This document shows, piece by piece, positions 1-7,551 of a DNA stretch of 64,000 nucleotides. Each line of letters starts with the position of its first letter. Position 1 is the stretch's first letter. The translations under genes and the position numbers were made by a program. Under the pieces are notes generated by a model. That model was not told the origin of the DNA and ran no database searches. It was given only the letters and a program-made list of their open reading frames with translations. Source of the DNA: FEB-35 sp050263095 (GTDB taxonomy: Bacteria > Desulfobacterota > Deferrimicrobia > Deferrimicrobiales > Deferrimicrobiaceae); contig JBLNEW010000043.1 of NCBI GenBank assembly GCA_050263095.1, positions 4,104 to 68,103 on the forward strand. The letters are read 5' to 3'.

Positions 1-659
1 ACGGCTCCTCGGGCTTCATACTGTCGGTGATCATGTGCCGCGCGATGAACCGCTCTTTCACGAACGTCCTGTTCGGCGCGTTCGGCCAGGTGCAGCCGGA
101 TGCGTCGGCCGAAAAAGAGCAGCGCGCGGTGCGCAGCGCGACCCCTGAAGAGGCGGCGGGCATACTCCAGGCGGCCGGGCTGGTCATAGTCGTGCCCGGG
201 TACGGGATGGCGGTCGCCCAGGCGCAGCACAAGGTGCGGGAGCTTTACGACGTGCTGACGAAGGCCGGCATCGAGGTGAAGTTCGCGATTCACCCGGTGG
301 CCGGCCGCATGCCCGGGCACATGAACGTGCTCCTTGCGGAAGCCGACATCCCGTACGACAAGCTGATGGAGATGGAGGACGTCAACTCCGAGTTCCCCCA
401 GGCCGACGTCGCGCTCGTGATCGGCGCCAACGACGTCACCAATCCCGCGGCGCGCCACGACCGGGGAAGCCCGATCTACGGCATGCCGATCCTGGACGTC
501 GACAGGGCGCGCACCGTGATGGTCGTCAAGCGCAGCATGAGCCCGGGCTTCGCAGGCATCGACAACGATCTTTATTACATGGACCGGACGCTCATGGTTT
601 TCGGCGACGCCAAGGGGGTTGTCGGTAATATCGTCAAGGAGCTTTCAGGCGGCAGGTAA
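1..659 (+). CDS. pntB: NAD(P) transhydrogenase subunit beta (C-terminal part)
   Basis: The gene is cut by the left window edge and reads in frame from base 3. It is the end of the proton-pumping transhydrogenase beta subunit, which couples hydride transfer between NADH and NADP+ to proton movement across the inner membrane. The visible ~218 residues hold the end of the membrane domain (GSSGFILSVIMCRAMNRS) and the whole NADP(H)-binding domain III. The fingerprints are the Rossmann loop PGYGMAVAQAQHKV, the stretch VIGANDVTNPAA and the NADP-clasping segment VVKRSMSPGFAGIDN. The length and C-terminal end are normal for PntB. The pntA genes should lie just outside the window. Identification is secure. 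Confidence 0.96.
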   Translation, partial: GSSGFILSVIMCRAMNRSFTNVLFGAFGQVQPDASAEKEQRAVRSATPEEAAGILQAAGLVIVVPGYGMAVAQAQHKVRELYDVLTKAGIEVKFAIHPVAGRMPGHMNVLLAEADIPYDKLMEMEDVNSEFPQADVALVIGANDVTNPAARHDRGSPIYGMPILDVDRARTVMVVKRSMSPGFAGIDNDLYYMDRTLMVFGDAKGVVGNIVKELSGGR

Positions 660-836
660 CTCTTGTTTGAATACTTTATCCCCGTAATAAAACATCGATA
701 CCCGACTAGCGAGTATTATTAGCGTGAAATGCAAATACTGTAATTATAATAAATAGTTAATTCGTATCTGAAATTATTCCCGGAATCCGGTTTTTATAAA
801 ATCCTGTTTTTTTAGCTGCTTTGTCCCTTCGTGGAT

Positions 837-852
837 TGGCCCGGATATTGCG
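837..852 (+). promoter_or_regulatory. sigma-54 (-24/-12) promoter
   Basis: The sequence TGGCCCG-GATA-TTGCG matches the RpoN consensus TGGCACG-N4-TTGCW at the GG and GC doublets with the correct 10-bp gap. Transcription would start near 863, leaving a leader of about 70 nt before the secreted protein gene at 933. The region upstream (661-836) is AT-rich and non-coding, a plausible place for enhancer sites. Seen directly; activity is inferred. Confidence 0.6.
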
Positions 853-932
853 GGAAGAGACGGCGTAACAGTGCCGGCACACCTGGATCTACTTACCGTG
901 GGCGCAATTTTCAAATGGGGGGAGGAAAGGCG

Positions 933-1802
933 ATGAAGACGGGCAAAGGGACTGGAAGCATGGCGAAGAGGGCGGGGTATGCGGTGCTCGCGTTGTGCCT
1001 TTTGGTGTTGCTGACGGGATCCGCATTTTCGGCGGGCGAATCTCCGGGGATTTTGGGCGCCGTGGACGAGATGAGGGCGGGAGAACTTTCCCATAAGATG
1101 GGCAAGGCAGTCACCGTCCCCGCTTTCGGCTGCCCCGACCTTGCGTACACCGACACATTCAAGGCGAAAGATCTGGGGTACATCTATTCGGCCGGCTTCG
1201 CGGAGGCCATCAACGCCGTCGCAAGCGGCAATTCCGCGTACTCCCCGCCGGAGATTCCCGCGGGGTGGAAGGCGGCCGCGGTCGAATGGAGAGAATACCT
1301 TGAGGCATACCCGGAAGGAGAGGCGGGGCCGTCCCGTCAGCCCGCATTCACGAACCGCGAGGGCAGGTTCGACATAGAGCCTCTTCTCTCCAAGGAGGCC
1401 TGCACGCCCGCCCTTCTCTACCTGGCATCTCTCGATTATCGGTCGAAGCCCGGGAACAAGGGGGTGGCCCCGGTATTTCCGCGCATAGTGCGAAACGCCG
1501 TCATCGACCTTGGAACGCAGGTCGTCGCGAAGAACCGCATGGCGCCGGCATATGCCAGGCGCGCCGCCACGGTCATGGCCAAGATTACCGAAGCGGAACG
1601 GATGGGCGCGAAGGATTGCCAGCCTGACGAGCTCGCGCAGACGAAGGCCGAGCTGAACCGCGCCCGCGCCGATGCGGCCGGAGTGAGGAAAGGCGTGCAG
1701 GAGACCGATGCGGCGTTCGCCAAGGCGGAAAAGGCGGCCGACTCCCTCCTTACCAAAAGGCAGTTCGCGATGCAGAAGGGCTTCAAGTGCTATCCGGAGT
1801 GA
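933..1802 (+). CDS. secreted protein of unknown function
   Basis: I do not recognise this 289-residue protein. The start is set by a strong GGAGGAAAGG site immediately upstream. Residues ~15-34 form a hydrophobic signal peptide (AVLALCLLVLLTGSAFSAG) with a likely signal peptidase I site. The mature part holds four cysteines (in FGCPD, EACTP, KDCQP and FKCYP contexts), which could make two disulfides. The C-terminal ~80 residues are rich in Ala, Glu, Lys and Arg with a helical, coiled-coil look (QTKAELNRARADAAGVRKGV). It stands alone behind a sigma-54 promoter, so it is probably made under a specific condition. A periplasmic or exported location is likely; the function is unknown. Confidence 0.8.
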   Translation: MKTGKGTGSMAKRAGYAVLALCLLVLLTGSAFSAGESPGILGAVDEMRAGELSHKMGKAVTVPAFGCPDLAYTDTFKAKDLGYIYSAGFAEAINAVASGNSAYSPPEIPAGWKAAAVEWREYLEAYPEGEAGPSRQPAFTNREGRFDIEPLLSKEACTPALLYLASLDYRSKPGNKGVAPVFPRIVRNAVIDLGTQVVAKNRMAPAYARRAATVMAKITEAERMGAKDCQPDELAQTKAELNRARADAAGVRKGVQETDAAFAKAEKAADSLLTKRQFAMQKGFKCYPE

Positions 1803-1835
1803 GGTGATTCCGGCTGGCTGGCTGCCGGGGGAGGG

Positions 1836-2519
1836 TCAGGATTCCTTGACGTGGACGTAATCGCGCAGCCGTGCGCGGTCCACGATGAGGTTCCTGCCCT
1901 CCCTGCGGATGAGGCCGATCTCCTCGAATTTGTGCAGCTGGATGGTGACGGTCTCCCTGGTGGTACCGATCAGGTTTGCAAGGTCCTCGTGCGTCAGCTT
2001 CAGGGCGATCTTCGTCCCGGTCCGGGTGTCCTCGCCGATGTCTTCGGCCAGATGAAGCAGCTCCTTCGCCAGCCTATGGTATGCCCACGCGTGAATGAGG
2101 CCCGCGAACTCGCGCTCGACCTCCATCAGCCGGCGCGCCAAAAGCCTCGCGTAGTTCGACGCGAATACCGGGCTGGTGCGCAGGATTTCAAGGAAGTCTT
2201 TGCGTGAAAGGACGCCCGCCTGCACATCGGTCAGTGCGATCGCGGAGAAGGGCCGCTGTCCCTGGACCAGCAGAAGCTCCCCGAATACGTCGTCCGCGCG
2301 AACGATGTGAAGGATCGATTCTGTCCCCCTCTCCGAGAGGGACACGAGCTTCACGAGCCCCTTCCTCACTATGAAAAGGGAATCCGCCGGGCCCCCTTCG
2401 TAAAACAGGGCGGCGTCGCGGTCGTATTTTCTGTCGGCGAACAGTCCGGCGATCCTCCGGGCTTCCTCCTCCGGGATGCCCTGGAGCAATTCACCAGCGG
2501 TCTGAAAGGGCAGCGGCAC
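1836..2519 (-). CDS. Crp/Fnr family transcriptional regulator (paralogue 1)
   Basis: A 227-residue Crp/Fnr activator. Residues ~10-130 form the cNMP-type beta-barrel sensor domain (ALFYEGGPADSLFIVRKG, then DDVFGELLLVQGQRPFSAIA). A long dimer helix follows, with a winged helix at ~150-225. The recognition helix reads GTTRETVTIQLHKF. The Arg-Glu pair matches that of E. coli CRP, which reads GTGA half-sites, and GTGA-type palindromes occur repeatedly in the next 8 kb. There is no N-terminal cysteine cluster, so it is not an Fe-S FNR. It is clearly paralogous to the regulator at 4282-4989. The ligand is unknown. It is transcribed away from the small membrane protein gene that follows. Confidence 0.93.
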   Translation of the reverse strand: MPLPFQTAGELLQGIPEEEARRIAGLFADRKYDRDAALFYEGGPADSLFIVRKGLVKLVSLSERGTESILHIVRADDVFGELLLVQGQRPFSAIALTDVQAGVLSRKDFLEILRTSPVFASNYARLLARRLMEVEREFAGLIHAWAYHRLAKELLHLAEDIGEDTRTGTKIALKLTHEDLANLIGTTRETVTIQLHKFEEIGLIRREGRNLIVDRARLRDYVHVKES

Positions 2520-2645
2520 GCCCTTATTGTAGTCTTACGGCAATCGGTATTCCATCATCCTCAAAGCGGGATTACGGGATAAAGAGCAGGTCCCGGAGCC
2601 CCCGGCGCACCGATCCGTCACGGTCCACCCGGAACTCCGAGACCT

Positions 2646-2858
2646 TCAGGCGGCAAGCCGAACCCTCTCCCTGGCGGGAGGAGCGACCTCGACGGTCCCG
2701 GGGATCGGCCACTCGGCCCAAAGCAGCCGGATTCCCGCCTTCTCGGCTTCAGCCATGCCGGCAAGGAGAAGGCCCGCCACGATGGCGACGAGGAACAGCA
2801 GACAGGTGAACGCAACGCCCAATTCCACGGTCAGGGTCTCGAAGTAGATGCCTTCCAT
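2646..2858 (-). CDS. small single-helix membrane protein, W-A-E-x-P family (copy 1)
   Basis: A 70-residue protein with one transmembrane helix (about residues 13-36, FTCLLFLVAIVAGLLLAGMA) followed by a short acidic and Trp-containing tail, GIRLLWAEWPIPG, ending RVRLAA. It is one of three paralogues in this window (others at 7552-7761 and 9504-9719) sharing the start MEG/MEI, the pattern GxM[AS][ED]xExxGxxxxWAE[WS]P and a final Ala-Ala. I chose the ATG at 2858 rather than the GTG at 2867 because the other copies begin at the equivalent position and all have an AGGGGGTGAA- or AGGAGGTGAG-like ribosome site. A Crp-type operator lies upstream. No known family comes to mind; the function is unknown. 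Confidence 0.78.
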   Translation of the reverse strand: MEGIYFETLTVELGVAFTCLLFLVAIVAGLLLAGMAEAEKAGIRLLWAEWPIPGTVEVAPPARERVRLAA

Positions 2859-2875
2859 GGTGTTCACCCCCTTTC

Positions 2876-2925
2876 CGGCTACAGTCTATTTCGCTACGGG
2901 GGGCGGGTTCAGTGAGGAAATTCAC
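2876..2925 (-). promoter_or_regulatory. promoter with Crp-type operator for small membrane protein copy 1
   Basis: The imperfect palindrome GTGAGGAAATTCAC (2912-2925) resembles the GTGAAA-N2-TTTCAC sites found upstream of other genes nearby. Reading leftwards, a -10-like TAGACT lies at 2888-2883. It predicts a start near 2876, about 42.5 bp from the operator centre, which is the class II activator distance within 1 bp. Site and spacing are seen; binding by one of the two neighbouring Crp/Fnr proteins is inferred. Confidence 0.5.
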
Positions 2926-3017
2926 AAATTCGAATATGCTGTTGGCAGCGATTCCCGGGGGCACGTTCGAAAACCCGGTTGCGGGATCGCGACAGTCGTT
3001 GAGATAATCGCGAAACA

Positions 3018-4277
3018 ATGGGCGGAAAACGCATCATGTCGGTAACGCGTTCGGCTTGCCTGCTCCTCGCGCTTGGAGCGGTCCTGTTGGCCGGATGCGC
3101 GGCACCCCGGGCGGCGTACAGGGCGGGAGAAGACCTGCCTTACCCGTCGGATGGGCCGCCGGAGGCGGAGGAGATCCGCCATATCCCCACCGGGCTCAAG
3201 CTTTCGCTCGAGGCCGCGATGGACATGGTTTCCGCCGCCCGGTTGATCTGCGTCGGTGAAACGCACGACAACATGCATGCCCACCGTGTGGAGCTGATGA
3301 TCCTCCGCGATCTCCACAGGCGTTTCCCCGGGAAAGTGGCCATCGGCATGGAGATGTTCCGGGAGCCGGAGCAGGCGATCCTGGACCGTTGGACGAACGG
3401 CGAGCTTGCGGAGATCGAGTTCCTGAAGGCCGTGAAATGGTACGAGAACTGGGGATCGGATTTCGGCTACTACAGGGACATCCTCCGGTTCGCCAGGGAG
3501 AACCGGATCGACGTCGTGGCCCTGAACCCTTCGAAGGAGCTCCAGCAGGAAGTCAGGACCTCCGGCCTCGACAACGTCCCCGCGAAGTTCAAGTCGAAGC
3601 TCCCCGAGATCGGCCCGCCCGATCCTTATCAGCGCAAGGCGATGAAGGCGGTCTACGGCGCCCATCTTCGCACGGAGGGGATGTTCGACGCGTTCTTCCG
3701 GGTGCAGCTGCTCTGGGAGGAGACGATGGCCGTGCGGATCGTCGACTACCTGCGGAGCCCGCGGGGAGAGGGAAAGAAGATGGTGACCTTCACCGGCGGG
3801 TGGCACGTCAAGTACGGATTCGGAATCCCGAAGAAGGTGATCCGCAGGATGCCGATGCCGTACGTAGTGGTCCTGCCGGCGGAGATCAGCATCCCGGAGG
3901 AGAAGAAGGACCAGATGATGGATGTGGATCTTCCGCCGATGCCGCTCCTGCCCGCCGACTTCGTCTGGTGGATCCCCTACGAGGGGCTGGAGGGAAAGCA
4001 GGCGGTAATGGGCATCATGATGGCATCGAAGGACAACGAGGTCGTCGTCGAGGGAGTTGCTCCGGGATCCCCCGCGGAGAAGGCGGGGATCGCGAAGGGA
4101 GACCGGATCGTCGCATTCGACGGGGAGCCCGTGTCAGATGTCACCGACGTGTTCCTCCGCGTCAGGGAGAAGAAGCACGGAGACGAGGCGTCGGTGGCGG
4201 TCATCCGGGGCGGCGGGGAAAAAACGCTTAATGTGAGGTTCTTCCCCATTCCCGGGAAGAAGCCTCACCCGGATTAG
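3018..4277 (+). CDS. ChaN-like lipoprotein with C-terminal PDZ domain
   Basis: A 419-residue lipoprotein with a signal ending in the lipobox LLAGC (Cys at ~26). Residues ~55-290 carry the ChaN/DUF399 fold, with the conserved acidic and histidine motifs VGETHDNMHAHR, GMEMFREPEQ and the late FTGGWHVKYGFGIP. ChaN of Campylobacter binds haem at the outer membrane. Residues ~325-410 form a PDZ domain (VAPGSPAEKAGIAKGDRIVA), a fusion suggesting recognition of a partner's C-terminus. ATG at 3036 is an equally possible start, and neither start has a strong ribosome site. It lies divergent to small membrane protein copy 1 and convergent with the second Crp regulator, with a 4-base gap. Haem or iron handling is an inference from the family. 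Confidence 0.85.
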   Translation: MGGKRIMSVTRSACLLLALGAVLLAGCAAPRAAYRAGEDLPYPSDGPPEAEEIRHIPTGLKLSLEAAMDMVSAARLICVGETHDNMHAHRVELMILRDLHRRFPGKVAIGMEMFREPEQAILDRWTNGELAEIEFLKAVKWYENWGSDFGYYRDILRFARENRIDVVALNPSKELQQEVRTSGLDNVPAKFKSKLPEIGPPDPYQRKAMKAVYGAHLRTEGMFDAFFRVQLLWEETMAVRIVDYLRSPRGEGKKMVTFTGGWHVKYGFGIPKKVIRRMPMPYVVVLPAEISIPEEKKDQMMDVDLPPMPLLPADFVWWIPYEGLEGKQAVMGIMMASKDNEVVVEGVAPGSPAEKAGIAKGDRIVAFDGEPVSDVTDVFLRVREKKHGDEASVAVIRGGGEKTLNVRFFPIPGKKPHPD

Positions 4278-4281
4278 GGCT

Positions 4282-4989
4282 TCAGCCGGCGCCTGCGCCG
4301 CGCATCCGCATCTCGTCGTGGCGGCCGAACTCCTCGAGCCGCTTCCTGTCGACGACGAGGAAGCCTTCCTCGCGTTTCACCAGCCCCATGCGCCGGAACT
4401 TGTTCAGCTGGGTCGTTACCGTTTCCCGAGTGGTCCCGATCAGGTTCGCGATGTCCTCGTGGGTCAGACGCAGGGGGATCAGGGTCCCCTTCGGGGTCTC
4501 CTGCCCGTGCTCGTCGCACAGTTCCAGCAGGACTCTCGAGAGGCGGTGGTAGGACCAGGTGTGCCCGAAGTCCGCGAACTCCCTTTCCACCTTCGCCAGC
4601 CGCCTCGACAGCAGACTGATGAAATTCCTCGATACGATGGGAATGGAGGTCAGCAGCTCCACAAGGCTGCCCTTGGGGATGACGGTAACCGCGACGTCGG
4701 TGCCCGCGATTGCGGTCAGGGCCCTTCTCTCCTCGGAGAGCAGGAGCTCCCCGAAGATCGCCCCGGACTTCAGGATGTGGAGGATCGTCTCCGTCCCCTT
4801 GTCCGAGAGGGAGAGGATCCTCACCCTCCCGTCCTTGACGATGTAAAGCGAATCGGCCGAATCGCCTTTTGAGAAGATGGTCGCGCCTTTGCGATACCGC
4901 CGCTCGGCGCAAAGCCGTTCTATCCTGTGGGCTTCGGATTCGGTGACCCCCCTGAACAGCTCGGCGGCCGTGTGGAAGGTGAGCGGCAT
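4282..4989 (-). CDS. Crp/Fnr family transcriptional regulator (paralogue 2)
   Basis: A 235-residue regulator closely similar to the one at 1836-2519 through both domains. The sensor barrel runs to ~130 (IFSKGDSADSLYIVKDGR, SGAIFGELLLSEERRALTAI). The winged helix contains RLTHEDIANLIGTTRETV, the same Arg-Glu-Thr-Val recognition sequence. The shared recognition helix implies both proteins read similar GTGA half-sites, while the sensor domains may respond to different signals. No Fe-S cysteines are visible. The C-terminus carries an extra tail after the wing, rich in Arg, Gly and Ala. It is most likely one of the two regulators of the operators at 2.9-9.8 kb. The ligand is unknown. Confidence 0.93.
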   Translation of the reverse strand: MPLTFHTAAELFRGVTESEAHRIERLCAERRYRKGATIFSKGDSADSLYIVKDGRVRILSLSDKGTETILHILKSGAIFGELLLSEERRALTAIAGTDVAVTVIPKGSLVELLTSIPIVSRNFISLLSRRLAKVEREFADFGHTWSYHRLSRVLLELCDEHGQETPKGTLIPLRLTHEDIANLIGTTRETVTTQLNKFRRMGLVKREEGFLVVDRKRLEEFGRHDEMRMRGAGAG

Positions 4990-5047
4990 GACCCTACTTT
5001 ACAGCCGCCTCCATGGACAGTTCAACCGGCCAGGTTCCATTGCGCTC

Positions 5048-5407
5048 TCACGCCGCCTTGCGGTGTGCCGGCGCTCCGTGCGCTATCTCCTGCTTCCCTT
5101 CCGTCCGCGTTTCCTTCGACTCCGCGATGCCGGAACCCCGCCCCCTGCCCCCGATGCGCACGAGCACGATCAAGGCGAGCAGCCCGGGAAGGAGCGAAAA
5201 GGAAGCCGACCGCAGCGCTTCAAGCGGATCGAATGCGGAAAGAACGAACGGCGCGGCTTCGACGGGATACGCGCCCAAAGCGACCGGGCCCGCCCACATC
5301 AGCCATTCGGGATCCGCCACCAGAAGGAGGAATGCATAGACGACAAAAAAGGTCCCGACGAAAAGTACCTCCGCCGTCGTTCCCCATTTTCCCTTGAGAG
5401 GTTTCAT
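5048..5407 (-). CDS. small membrane protein, two predicted helices
   Basis: A 119-residue protein of unknown function. Two hydrophobic stretches are visible: LFVGTFFVVYAFLLLVADP (~residues 15-34) and, after a loop, SASFSLLPGLLALIVLVRIG (~residues 66-86). A basic, soluble tail follows. The ATG at 5407 is preceded by an AAGAGGCAAGAGGC stretch. The gene lies downstream of a Crp-type operator (5494-5507) with a -10 box at the class II distance, so it probably belongs to the same local regulon as the MFS transporter and the W-A-E-x-P proteins. No family was recognised. Confidence 0.68.
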   Translation of the reverse strand: MKPLKGKWGTTAEVLFVGTFFVVYAFLLLVADPEWLMWAGPVALGAYPVEAAPFVLSAFDPLEALRSASFSLLPGLLALIVLVRIGGRGRGSGIAESKETRTEGKQEIAHGAPAHRKAA

Positions 5408-5458
5408 GCCTCTTGCCTCTTTCCCGGCCCTCCTTCCGTGCCGCCTCGTTCCCGGGCC

Positions 5459-5507
5459 TGTCTTCACGGTAACGGATCGCCGCAGGGGCTTCCGTGAAAG
5501 CTTTTAC
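5459..5507 (-). promoter_or_regulatory. promoter with Crp-type operator for the 5048-5407 gene
   Basis: The palindrome GTGAAAGCTTTTAC spans 5494-5507. Reading leftwards, a TACCGT hexamer at 5471-5466 can serve as -10 and predicts a start at 5459. The operator centre (5500.5) is then at -41.5, the class II activation position used by CRP and FNR. No -35 box is obvious, which fits activator dependence. The spacing is seen; the function is inferred. Confidence 0.55.
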
Positions 5508-5566
5508 ACACGGGAAAACAAGGCACCTCCCGGGGAGGGTGTGGGAGGCTTCACTCCAAACGCAGA

Positions 5567-5595
5567 GCGGGGAGGTTCGACGAGAACCTCCCCGC
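5567..5595. terminator. perfect 12-bp hairpin, possible terminator of the MFS gene
   Basis: GCGGGGAGGTTC and its exact complement flank a five-base loop (GACGA). It lies 35 bp past the stop of the leftward MFS transporter gene. There is no clear T-run on either side, so it may need Rho or act only as an RNA stabilising structure. Confidence 0.5.
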
Positions 5596-5630
5596 GGAGC
5601 TGTTGCTGTTTCCAGGGATCGGGTCCCTGT

Positions 5631-6872
5631 TCAGGCTGCCGCCTTCGCCGGCTCCATCCTTGTCTCCGCCGGACGCCGGGCGAGCATCTCGAAGCCCAGC
5701 GCGACGAGGCAGATCACGGCGCCGGTGTAGAAGGCGTACTGGTAGTTTCCGTAGATGTCGAACATGCGGCCGCCGATGCGCGGGCCGATGAGCCCGGCCA
5801 CGCCCCACGCCGTGAAGAGCAGGCCGTAGTTCACTCCCACGTTCTTGGTGCCCCAGAAGTCGGCCGCCGTGGAAGCGTTCACCGAGAGCTGCGTCCCGTA
5901 GCACCAGTAAACCGCGAACACGAGGATATACAGTGCCGAGACGCTGGACCCCACATGGTACAGGAGGAACATGGCCACGACCGAGATCCCGATCATCAGG
6001 CGCAAGACGTTCAGGCGGCCGAGGTGGTCGGACATCCAGCCCGAGAGGATCCGGCCCGATGCATTGCCGGCCGCCCCGACGAAGATCGCCGTCGTCGCCA
6101 ACGTGAGCGAGTGTCCTTGCGCCTGGGCGAACGGAACGAGCTGGCTGATTACCATGAGGCCCGCCGACGTGCCGAGAGCGTACGCCAGCCACAGGAAATA
6201 GAAGCCGCGCGTCCTGACCACCTCGGACGGTGTGTACTCATATAGCGTGCCGGCGGCCTTGGTGGCCGGGGACGGCACCCAGCCGGCCGGTTTGTAGCCT
6301 GGTTTCGGATTCTGCAGAAGGTACGTAGCGATCATCCCCATGACGAAGAAGATGATACCGAACGCAAAGAAGGTGGTCCGCCATCCGTACGTGGGGATCA
6401 GCAAGTTGCCCCCCAGAGGGCCGAAGATCGCCGATCCCCCCCCGTATCCCGCGACCGCCAACCCGACCGCGAGGCCCCTCTTGTCGGGGAACCACTTGGA
6501 CATAACGGGGATCGGGGTTGCGTAGCCGAAGCCCTGGCCGGTGGCCGCCACGACGCCCAGCCAGAACACGATCCAGCCGATGCTGTCGGTGTAGCCGGCC
6601 ATGAAGAATCCGATTGCGTTCAGGGTGGCGCCGATGAACGACACTTTCGTCGGCCCCAATTTGTCCTGGATCCGCCCGCCTACGATGAAGGTGACCCCAA
6701 ATACCGCGACCAGGACCATGAATATGATCGAAACGTCCGCCCGCGTCCATCCGAACTCCTTCTGTATAGGCGCAACAAAAATACTCCATGCATACACGGC
6801 GCCGAGGGCAAGGTTCATCGACAGCCCCCCCACGATGCGCCACCACCGGTTCAATCCCGTCTGCCCATCCAT
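5631..6872 (-). CDS. OFA-family MFS transporter (oxalate/formate antiporter-like)
   Basis: A 413-residue major facilitator with 12 predicted helices. It starts MDGQTGLNRWWRIVGG at an ATG with a GGAGGGGAGG ribosome site. The first helix carries the typical OFA sequence LSMNLALGAVYAWSIF. Loop 2-3 has GGRIQDKLGPTKV, the MFS signature, and FPDKRGLAVG follows in the N-half. OFA transporters exchange small carboxylates or act as anion/proton symporters across the inner membrane; the substrate here cannot be told from sequence. Two Crp-type palindromes lie upstream, one at -41.5 relative to a TATAAA -10 box. The gene is therefore probably the best-controlled member of the local regulon and may hint at its inducer (an organic acid). 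Identification as OFA-type MFS is firm. Confidence 0.9.
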   Translation of the reverse strand: MDGQTGLNRWWRIVGGLSMNLALGAVYAWSIFVAPIQKEFGWTRADVSIIFMVLVAVFGVTFIVGGRIQDKLGPTKVSFIGATLNAIGFFMAGYTDSIGWIVFWLGVVAATGQGFGYATPIPVMSKWFPDKRGLAVGLAVAGYGGGSAIFGPLGGNLLIPTYGWRTTFFAFGIIFFVMGMIATYLLQNPKPGYKPAGWVPSPATKAAGTLYEYTPSEVVRTRGFYFLWLAYALGTSAGLMVISQLVPFAQAQGHSLTLATTAIFVGAAGNASGRILSGWMSDHLGRLNVLRLMIGISVVAMFLLYHVGSSVSALYILVFAVYWCYGTQLSVNASTAADFWGTKNVGVNYGLLFTAWGVAGLIGPRIGGRMFDIYGNYQYAFYTGAVICLVALGFEMLARRPAETRMEPAKAAA

Positions 6873-6934
6873 GGCCTCCCCTCCATTTCTCCGCGGCTCG
6901 CCGCGGAATGCGTTTAAGAAGCCGACTTCCCCAT

Positions 6935-7006
6935 ATTCATCTTTATAGCGGACTCTGCCGGGGAGTTCTGTGAAACCTTTCACGTTGTCGCTGCGAAAGG
7001 TTTCAC
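6935..7006 (-). promoter_or_regulatory. promoter with two Crp-type operators for the MFS gene
   Basis: Two palindromes are present: the perfect-armed GTGAAACCTTTCAC (6970-6983) and GCGAAAGGTTTCAC (6993-7006), with centres 23 bp apart. Reading leftwards, a TATAAA box at 6947-6942 predicts a start at 6935. The first operator is then centred at -41.5 and the second at -64.5, the classic arrangement for a class II promoter with an additional upstream dimer. No good -35 is present. This is the strongest operator in the window. Confidence 0.68.
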
Positions 7007-7129
7007 GGAAGCTGGCAGGCGGGCTGGAGGTCCCGGGAGCTGCCGTTGGAACCGGCCGTCCCCTTTTCTTATCTTACGGGGGTAAAGGAAGGCATCCGGA
7101 AAGGCGAGTTCCGTGAAAGGAGGAACGGG

Positions 7130-7483
7130 ATGATTCGTATCAAGCGGGTCTACGAAAAGCCGGACCCTTCCGACGAAATCCGGATCCTCGTCGATCGCCT
7201 TTGGCCCCGGGGAGTGAGCAAGGCCGCTGCCCGGATCGACGAGTGGAGGAAGGACCTCGCCCCGACGGACGCCCTGCGGAAGTGGTTCAACCACGATCCG
7301 CGGAAATGGGAGGAGTTCCGTCTGCGCTACCGCAACGAACTCGATGCATCGAGAAAAATGGAGGATCTTAAAGAACTGGCCGGACGGGTGAAGACGGAAA
7401 CCGTGACCCTGCTGTACGCCGCGCACGACAAGACGCGCAACAACGCCGTTGCTCTCAAGAAGATCATCGAGAAGTTCCTGTAG
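7130..7483 (+). CDS. DUF488 family protein (YeaO-like)
   Basis: A 117-residue DUF488 protein, full length for the family. The start at 7130 follows AAAGGAGGAACGGG. Family hallmarks are the N-terminal RIKRVYEKPD, the motif VDRLWPRGVSK near residue 30, and the end TLLYAAHDKTRNNAVALKK, where a conserved Tyr/His cluster lies. The biochemical role of DUF488 is not established. It is divergent from the MFS gene and its own promoter is not clear. A hairpin follows its stop. Confidence 0.85.
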   Translation: MIRIKRVYEKPDPSDEIRILVDRLWPRGVSKAAARIDEWRKDLAPTDALRKWFNHDPRKWEEFRLRYRNELDASRKMEDLKELAGRVKTETVTLLYAAHDKTRNNAVALKKIIEKFL

Positions 7484-7495
7484 GGCCGGTCTGAT

Positions 7496-7532
7496 GGCCG
7501 GGAGGTTCCCAGTGAAGGGAATCCCCCCGGCC
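7496..7532. terminator. GC-rich hairpin between convergent genes
   Basis: GGCCGGGAGGTTCCC pairs, with bulges, to GGGAATCCCCCCGGCC across a short loop. It lies between the stops of the rightward DUF488 gene and the leftward small membrane protein copy 2, so it may terminate both. No T-run is present. Confidence 0.45.
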
Positions 7533-7551
7533 CGCCATGCTTGTGATGCCT

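Noticed and set aside
7113..7126. Crp-like half-site GTGAAAGGAGGAAC before the DUF488 gene
   Set aside because: It is the ribosome-binding region (AAAGGAGG) of that gene and lacks a second half-site.
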